Source: UBA1138 sp036338615 (GTDB lineage: Bacteria; Gemmatimonadota; Gemmatimonadetes; Longimicrobiales; Gaopeijiaceae). From it: a DNA stretch of 6,805 nt. The stretch spans positions 1 through 6,805 of the forward strand of contig JAYZBT010000396.1 in NCBI GenBank assembly GCA_036338615.1, given 5' to 3'. A program made the translations under genes and the position numbers. Of the stretch, positions 1-4,465 are shown in pieces (within the stretch, counting starts at the first letter, position 1; each line of letters opens with the position of its first letter). The notes below the pieces were generated by a model. It did not search any database and had not been told where the DNA came from. It saw only the letters and a list, made by a program, of their open reading frames with translations.

Positions 1-1851
1 GCTCCCTCGATGGAAGAGGTGATCCGATCGATGCCACTGGTCGTCGTGCGGCGGAACAGCCGTGGCGAGGCGCAGCCGTCCATCCGAGGGTCCGACGAGC
101 GGCAGATCGGGGTCTTCATGGACGGCGTACCGCTCACCGTCGGGTGGGATCATCGCACGGACATGTCGATCATTCCGCTCACTGCCGCGCAGGGCGTGCG
201 CCTCGTGCGCGGCCTGTCTTCGGTGCTCTACGGACCCAATACGCTCGGAGGTGTCATCGAGGTCGACGTAGCGCGCGTACCGGAGCGGATACAGAGCGTG
301 AATCCGTTCGCGCTGGGCATGGCAATCGACGAGACCGGTGGTAGCAATGTGTCCGTGAACGCGGCTCACCTGCTGGAAGGAGACGAGAGCCAGTGGCTGT
401 TCCGAGTCGGAGCGGGCTTCGAGGACCGCCCTGGCATCACCGTCCCGGGCGGAGCCCGGAAAGATCCGGACATCAGACAGCGGTATCTGTTGGGCGCCGA
501 TGATCTGCGCCTCAACAGCGACTCGCGCCGCGTCGACGGATTCTTCGCGGCTCGTTATCGCGCGGACGGAGGAGCCTGGGCGTCCCTCGTCACCTCCGCC
601 TTCGACGTTGAGCGCGGGGTACAACCAGAGACGCATCAGGACGATCCGAGGCTCTGGCGCTACCCCGACCAGCGCCGACTGTTGACCGCTTTCTCGATCG
701 GAACCGGCATGCGCGAGACGGGGGGAGGGGGCTGGGGCGACCTCGAAGCGAGCTTCGGAATCGACCTCGGGTCCACGCGGATCGACCGGTACGACGCGGA
801 AGCGTTCTCCCAAGTAGTGGCTCGAGAAGCGGGGGATGACCGCACGCTCACGGTACGCCTCGAAGGCGATCACACCGCCGGAGAGCACGGAGACATACGC
901 GCCGCGGTTACCTACGCGGACGTGGCTCACGATGAGGTCCTGACTCCCGGTGGGACGAACGCGTTCCGGCAACGCTTGTGGTCTTTCGCGGTGGAGTCCG
1001 AGTGGAAGCTCGGTGCGTCGGGCGGGACACGCCTTTCGCTGGGGACCGTCGTGGACGGGAGTGACACGCCGTTGAGCGGAGACAAGCCACCCTTGGGCCG
1101 GCTGAGCGACTATGGTGTGCGCGTCGGTATGAGCTCGCTGGCTTCCGAGGGCTTTCTGCTGCACGGGGCGATCAGCCGACGGTCGCGCTTTCCGTCGCTG
1201 CGCGAGGTGTACTCCGGCGCCCTCGGCCGCTTCGAACCGAATCCGAACCTCGGGCCGGAAACGCTCTTCGGGGCGGAGGGTGGATTTACGATCCTCACCG
1301 GTGAGATCGAATTCCAGGTCGTGGGTTTCCACCAACTGCTTCGGGACGGCATCGTTCGCACTTCTGTGACCGGCGACGACGGCATGCGCCGATTCCGACG
1401 CGTGAACCAGGACGAGCTGCGTAGCACCGGTGTCGAGCTGCTCGCAATCGGAACGCTCGGTGTGGCGACGATCTCGAGCGACCTCACGCTCCAGGTCGTA
1501 AAGGGCATGGACGGCGCCGGGAACGAAGTCGAACTCGAGTACGAGCCTGCGATCACCGGCAAGCTCGGGGTGGAAACTCCGCTCGGCGGCGGGTTTCGTG
1601 CCTCCAGCAACTTCCGTTTCGTGGGCAAGCAGAGCTGCGAGAATCCCGAGGTCGGAGCCCTGCAAACGCTGGGGTCGAGCGGTTCGGTGGACATTGCCCT
1701 GCGCAAGATCTTCCAGCTCGGAGGCGCGGGGCGACTCTCCAGAATCGACGCATCGGCCTCCCTGAGGAACGCCACCGGCGCTACTGTCTACGACCAGTGC
1801 GGGCTACCCCAACCGGGGCGCACGCTTCAGTTCCAGTTTCGGCTCTGGTAG
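1..1851 (+). CDS. TonB-dependent outer-membrane receptor, 5'-truncated by window edge
   Basis: This is an outer-membrane beta-barrel receptor that would import a scarce ligand (siderophore, cobalamin or similar) using energy from TonB-ExbBD. The frame is open from base 1. The first ATG (base 10) lies inside the plug domain, because the text that follows (SIRGSDERQIGVFMDGVPL, then VRLVRGLSSVLYGPNTLGGVIEV) is the middle and end of a typical plug. The signal peptide, TonB box and start of the plug are therefore outside the window. Residues from about 95 (counted from that ATG) form the barrel. A family-typical stretch near residues 390-420 reads SRFPSLREVY...PNPNLGPETLFGAEGGF. The protein ends in alternating aromatic residues and a terminal Trp (LQFQFRLW), the usual C-terminal signal read by the BAM machinery. 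The only two cysteines, near residues 543 and 597, are both in the last strands. The ligand cannot be told from the sequence. The stop is 12 bases before rnz. Confidence 0.93.
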   Translation, partial: APSMEEVIRSMPLVVVRRNSRGEAQPSIRGSDERQIGVFMDGVPLTVGWDHRTDMSIIPLTAAQGVRLVRGLSSVLYGPNTLGGVIEVDVARVPERIQSVNPFALGMAIDETGGSNVSVNAAHLLEGDESQWLFRVGAGFEDRPGITVPGGARKDPDIRQRYLLGADDLRLNSDSRRVDGFFAARYRADGGAWASLVTSAFDVERGVQPETHQDDPRLWRYPDQRRLLTAFSIGTGMRETGGGGWGDLEASFGIDLGSTRIDRYDAEAFSQVVAREAGDDRTLTVRLEGDHTAGEHGDIRAAVTYADVAHDEVLTPGGTNAFRQRLWSFAVESEWKLGASGGTRLSLGTVVDGSDTPLSGDKPPLGRLSDYGVRVGMSSLASEGFLLHGAISRRSRFPSLREVYSGALGRFEPNPNLGPETLFGAEGGFTILTGEIEFQVVGFHQLLRDGIVRTSVTGDDGMRRFRRVNQDELRSTGVELLAIGTLGVATISSDLTLQVVKGMDGAGNEVELEYEPAITGKLGVETPLGGGFRASSNFRFVGKQSCENPEVGALQTLGSSGSVDIALRKIFQLGGAGRLSRIDASASLRNATGATVYDQCGLPQPGRTLQFQFRLW

Positions 1852-1863
1852 CCATCGCAGGCC

Positions 1864-2820
1864 ATGATCCGCATCACCTTTCTGGGCACCGCCGCAGCCC
1901 GACCCACCGTGGGTCGCAACGTGAGCTCCATCGCGATTCAACGGGAAGGGGACCAGTTTCTGTTGGATTGCGGCGAGGGTACGCAGCGGCAGATGATGCG
2001 GTATGGAACCGGCTTCGCGGTGAAGGCGATCTTCGTTTCGCACGTGCATGCGGACCACTTCCTCGGTATCACCGGACTGCTGCGCACAATGGGCCTGCAG
2101 GGACGCACGGACGGGATCGTCGTGTATGGACCGAGAGGGTCGAGCACTGTCCTGCGTAGCACCGTCCACCTCGGCATCGACAGAATCAACTTCCCGGTAG
2201 AGATCATCGAAGCGGAGCCCGGCGAAGGCTTCGAGGGTGATGAATACCGGATCGAGGCTTTTCCCGTTTCGCACGGAACGTCGGCTGTGGGTTGGGCGCT
2301 GGTGGAGGAGGACCGCCTCGGCCGTTTCGATGTGGATCGCGCGCGGGCGCTGGGCGTCCCGGACGGGCCGCTCTTCGGCCGCCTCCACCGAGGGGAGGAC
2401 ATAGAAGTCGACGGACGCCTGATACGCGCCGCAGAGCTCGTAGGTGAGCAGCGCCCAGGGAGGACCGTCGTCTATACCGGCGACACCCGGCCTGAACGCA
2501 CCACTGTCCAGCGTGCGCACGGGGCCGACGTGTTGATCCACGAAGCGACGTTCAGCGAAGAGGACAGTCAGCGGGCCCGCGAGACATTCCACAGCACGGC
2601 CGCGGGCGCAGCGGGGGTAGCCAAGGACGCGGGTGTGCACCGGCTCTTCCTCACGCATGTCTCGGCCCGGTACTCGGAGGATGCGCGACCGCTGCGCGAC
2701 GAGGCGCGCGCGGTCTTCCCAGGCACGAAGGTGGCGCGCGACGGGCTCTCGTACGAGGTGCCGTTTCGCGGCGATCAGGCGGACGCGGCAACGACGGAGT
2801 TGGGGCAGCGCACCGAATGA
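1864..2820 (+). CDS. rnz: Ribonuclease Z (tRNA 3'-processing endonuclease)
   Basis: This is a metallo-beta-lactamase-fold, zinc-dependent endonuclease that cuts precursor tRNAs just after the discriminator base so that CCA can be added; it is cytoplasmic and works as a homodimer. The 318-residue length fits the short bacterial form. Visible metal ligands are H60, H62 and H65 in SHVHADH (with D64 as the expected general base), H137 in FPVSHGT, D207 in YTGDTRP and H265 in FLTHVSARY. H243 in the FHSTA motif and E227 in HEATF complete the active-site set. The tRNA-gripping flexible arm (exosite) is present at about residues 150-180, with the characteristic GVPDGPLFGRLHRG. These features separate it from arylsulfatases and lactamases of the same fold. 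The ATG at 1864 places the MIRITFLGTAAA first strand exactly where the family begins; only a weak purine run (GCAGG) lies upstream. It sits 12 bases after the receptor and overlaps tyrA by ATGA. No key residue is missing. Confidence 0.96.
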   Translation: MIRITFLGTAAARPTVGRNVSSIAIQREGDQFLLDCGEGTQRQMMRYGTGFAVKAIFVSHVHADHFLGITGLLRTMGLQGRTDGIVVYGPRGSSTVLRSTVHLGIDRINFPVEIIEAEPGEGFEGDEYRIEAFPVSHGTSAVGWALVEEDRLGRFDVDRARALGVPDGPLFGRLHRGEDIEVDGRLIRAAELVGEQRPGRTVVYTGDTRPERTTVQRAHGADVLIHEATFSEEDSQRARETFHSTAAGAAGVAKDAGVHRLFLTHVSARYSEDARPLRDEARAVFPGTKVARDGLSYEVPFRGDQADAATTELGQRTE

Positions 2821-3656
2821 GCGGATATCGCAGGGTCGCCGTGATCGGCCTCGGGGTCATGGGCGGCTCGTTCGCCCGGGCCCTGACTGCGAGTGAGGCC
2901 GGCCCAGAGGTTCGAGGGTGGTCCCCCGACGCGGAGGAGCGGCACGCCGCCCTCTTCTCCGGTGCTGTGGTCTCGGCACCGAAGGATTGGCGCGAAGCCG
3001 TGCGCGACGCAGACCTGGTCGTGCTCGCGACCCCATTACGATCTGCGTGCCGATTGATCTTCGACCTCGCCGACGACCCGGCGCCGCAGGACGCGACCAT
3101 TATGGACGTCTCGAGCCTCAAGGCGCCGATCGTGCGCGCGGCGGAGGAGGCGGGAGTGAGCCATCGTTTCGTGGGAGCACACCCCATGGCGGGAAGCGAA
3201 GCCTCGGGGTTCTTCGCGTCGCGGCCGGACCTCTTCAGCGGCTCACTCGTGTGGATTGTCGCCGACTCCGAGGCCCGGGCGCACACGGACAGGGTGGAAG
3301 CACTGTGGTCCGCGTTGGGCGCCGAGCCGGAGCGGACGACGGCGGCCTCGCACGACCAGTTGATGTCGCTGGTGAGCCATCTCCCGCAGCTGACGGCGAA
3401 CGGGCTCGCGGCGGTCCTCAATGGATCGGGGATCACCCCGGGGGACCTAGGTCCCGGTGGTAAGGACATGACACGGCTCGCGGCCAGCGATCCAGTAATG
3501 TGGGAGGGGCTGCTCGATGAAGCACACCCGGATCTGGTGCACGGCCTTCGCGCCTTGGCCGAACACCTGGCCGACATCGCGGACCGCCTCGAGGGCGGTG
3601 ACGTGGCTTCGGTCGTTTCAAGGATGAAGGCGACGCGAAACTGGACGAGCGAGTGA
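2817..3656 (+). CDS. tyrA: Prephenate/arogenate dehydrogenase (TyrA family, no ACT domain)
   Basis: This cytoplasmic enzyme makes 4-hydroxyphenylpyruvate from prephenate, or tyrosine from arogenate, by oxidative decarboxylation with NAD(P)+. An N-terminal Rossmann fold opens with VIGLGVMGGS (G11, G13, G16). The substrate site shows DVSSLK (residues 97-102), H122 in GAHPMAGSEASGF (the expected catalytic His), H188 in SHLPQ and R220 in DMTRLAASDP. At 279 residues it is a minimal TyrA: there is no chorismate mutase fusion and no C-terminal ACT regulatory domain, so classical ACT-mediated tyrosine feedback is not expected. At the end of strand beta2 the sequence is VRGWSPDAE, with Ser (S36) where NAD-specific members usually carry an acidic residue; this hints at NADP+ use. 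Prephenate versus arogenate preference cannot be decided here. The ATG overlaps the rnz stop (ATGA), with only a distant GGAG/GGGG upstream, which suggests translational coupling. The 3' end overlaps cmk by GTGA. Confidence 0.94.
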   Translation: MSGYRRVAVIGLGVMGGSFARALTASEAGPEVRGWSPDAEERHAALFSGAVVSAPKDWREAVRDADLVVLATPLRSACRLIFDLADDPAPQDATIMDVSSLKAPIVRAAEEAGVSHRFVGAHPMAGSEASGFFASRPDLFSGSLVWIVADSEARAHTDRVEALWSALGAEPERTTAASHDQLMSLVSHLPQLTANGLAAVLNGSGITPGDLGPGGKDMTRLAASDPVMWEGLLDEAHPDLVHGLRALAEHLADIADRLEGGDVASVVSRMKATRNWTSE

Positions 3657-4348
3657 GCACGAGCGCTCCAGAGGGTCCGATCGTCACCCTCGACGGTCCC
3701 GCGGGCTCCGGGAAGTCGAGTACCGCGAAGGAAGTCGCACGGGTCCTCGGATACCGGCACCTGGACTCGGGTGCGCTCTACCGAGCCCTCACGCTCGCGC
3801 TCCTGCGGGGCGACATCGACGTGGCGGAGTGGCCCCGACTCCCCGACGACTTTCTGCTCGCGCTGGACGTGGATATCCGTCCGTCGGACGAGGGCTTCGA
3901 GGTCTGGGTCGGCGGAGCCCGAGTCGACACGGAGTTGCGGACGGCGCGTGTCACGGACCACGTGTCGCACTTGGCGGCGCTGCCCGCCGTCCGTAGTAGT
4001 CTGCTCGACCTTCAACGGCGGGCCGGCTCGAAGGGAAAGCTGGTGGCCGACGGCCGAGACATGGGCACGGTCGTTTTCCCCTCCGCCGACGTAAAGGTGT
4101 TCCTCGTCGCCGACGTCGAGGAGCGCGCGCGCCGGCGGCTGAGAGAGCAGGAGGGCGCTGCCTACGACGCCGCGGCGCTCGCCCGCCAGGTCGAAGCGAT
4201 CACGGACCGGGACCGACGGGACTCGGAGCGAGAGACGTCGCCGCTGAAGAAGGCTTCAGACGCGCACGAGATCGACACCACCGGGCTCCGGTTTCAGGAG
4301 CAGGTCGATGAGATCGTCGCCTTGATTCGTCGGTTGACGCTCAGCTGA
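3653..4348 (+). CDS. cmk: Cytidylate kinase
   Basis: Cytidylate kinase phosphorylates CMP and dCMP with ATP to the diphosphates, feeding RNA, DNA and CDP-linked lipid synthesis; it is a soluble P-loop NMP kinase. The P-loop is DGPAGSGKSS (residues 14-23). The NMP-binding part shows HLDSGALYRA (residues 36-45), S105 and R114 in the SHLAALPAVR stretch, and GRDMGTVVFPSADVKVFL (134-151). The Arg-rich lid lies near residues 160-190 (RARRRLREQ and DRDRRDSER), followed by the SPLKKASDAHEIDTT segment that closes the fold. Its 231 residues match the family length. The start is GTG at 3653; it shares GTGA with the tyrA stop, and the conserved strand PIVTLDGPAG begins nine residues later, which supports this start. 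No clear Shine-Dalgarno site is visible, so coupling to tyrA translation is likely. Location directly ahead of rpsA is the classic genomic setting of cmk. No anomalies were seen. Confidence 0.97.
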   Translation: MSTSAPEGPIVTLDGPAGSGKSSTAKEVARVLGYRHLDSGALYRALTLALLRGDIDVAEWPRLPDDFLLALDVDIRPSDEGFEVWVGGARVDTELRTARVTDHVSHLAALPAVRSSLLDLQRRAGSKGKLVADGRDMGTVVFPSADVKVFLVADVEERARRRLREQEGAAYDAAALARQVEAITDRDRRDSERETSPLKKASDAHEIDTTGLRFQEQVDEIVALIRRLTLS

Positions 4349-4362
4349 GCGCCTTCTAGCTT
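4334..4362 (+). promoter_or_regulatory. Candidate sigma70-type promoter for rpsA
   Basis: A TTGACG hexamer (4334-4339, five of six matches to the consensus -35) is separated by 17 bases from TAGCTT (4357-4362, which keeps the T, A and final T of the consensus -10). The -35 lies within the last codons of cmk. Transcription would start near 4369 and give rpsA a leader of about 95 nt. The local AT-rich patch TTTTTAA is uncommon in this GC-rich window. The -10 match is mediocre and the organism's promoter rules are unknown, so this is a prediction only. Confidence 0.35.
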
Positions 4363-4370
4363 TTTAAGCT
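4338..4370 (+). other. Palindrome plus T-run at the cmk stop (possible weak terminator or attenuator)
   Basis: CGCTCAGCTGAGCG (4338-4351) is a perfect 14-bp palindrome that overlaps the cmk TGA stop; as RNA it could form a 5-bp stem with an AGCU loop. A second small inverted repeat follows, AGCTT-TTT-AAGCT (4358-4370), which contains the only run of five T's here. The T-run begins nine bases after the first stem, too far for a textbook intrinsic terminator. CAGCT at 4342-4346 can also pair with AGCTG at 4367-4371, giving alternative folds. The region overlaps the candidate promoter, so it may act on either side of the boundary, or not at all. Confidence 0.3.
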
Positions 4371-4395
4371 GTTTCGACTCCCTGTTCACCTAAAT

Positions 4396-4419
4396 CCGAC
4401 CTCGTCCCCTGAGGATCGG
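4396..4419 (+). promoter_or_regulatory. Hairpin in the rpsA leader
   Basis: CCGACCTC (4396-4403) pairs with GAGG-A-TCGG (4411-4419) to give an 8-bp stem with a single bulged A (4415) and a 7-nt loop, GTCCCCT. This is the strongest local inverted repeat I found in the only gap of the window. No T-tract follows, so it is not an intrinsic terminator. It lies about 47 nt upstream of the rpsA start. Ribosomal protein S1 is known in gammaproteobacteria to repress its own translation through a folded leader with a poor Shine-Dalgarno site; a similar role here is inference. Confidence 0.45.
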
Positions 4420-4456
4420 CAGTGCGGCTCAGCAACCTCCGTGCGGAACCGCCAGT

Positions 4457-4460
4457 AGGG
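4457..4460 (+). promoter_or_regulatory. Weak ribosome-binding site of rpsA
   Basis: AGGG lies five bases before the ATG at 4466 and is the only Shine-Dalgarno-like purine run near that start. It matches just three or four bases of the usual GGAGG core. The GGG is also the left half of GGGTACCC (4458-4465), an 8-bp palindrome abutting the start codon. A weak site is notable for one of the most highly expressed proteins of the cell. Confidence 0.4.
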
Positions 4461-4465
4461 TACCC

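Noticed and set aside
10..12. ATG at base 10 as the true start of the receptor
   Set aside because: The frame is open upstream to base 1, and the sequence that follows is mid-plug, so the real start and signal peptide must be outside the window.
1804..2658. A 284-codon open frame on the - strand opposite rnz
   Set aside because: RNase Z with all catalytic residues occupies the + strand; the antisense product resembles no family.
3442..3455. GGGACCTAGGTCCC, a perfect 14-bp palindrome in tyrA
   Set aside because: It encodes GDLGP in the conserved GPGGKDMTR neighbourhood, is inside a gene with no T-tract, and is best explained as chance in GC-rich coding DNA.
2651..4015. A 454-codon open frame on the - strand across rnz end, tyrA and cmk
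   Set aside because: It lies opposite three well-supported genes, has low-complexity Arg/Ser/Pro-rich sequence with no recognisable domain, and is the usual by-product of high GC codon bias.
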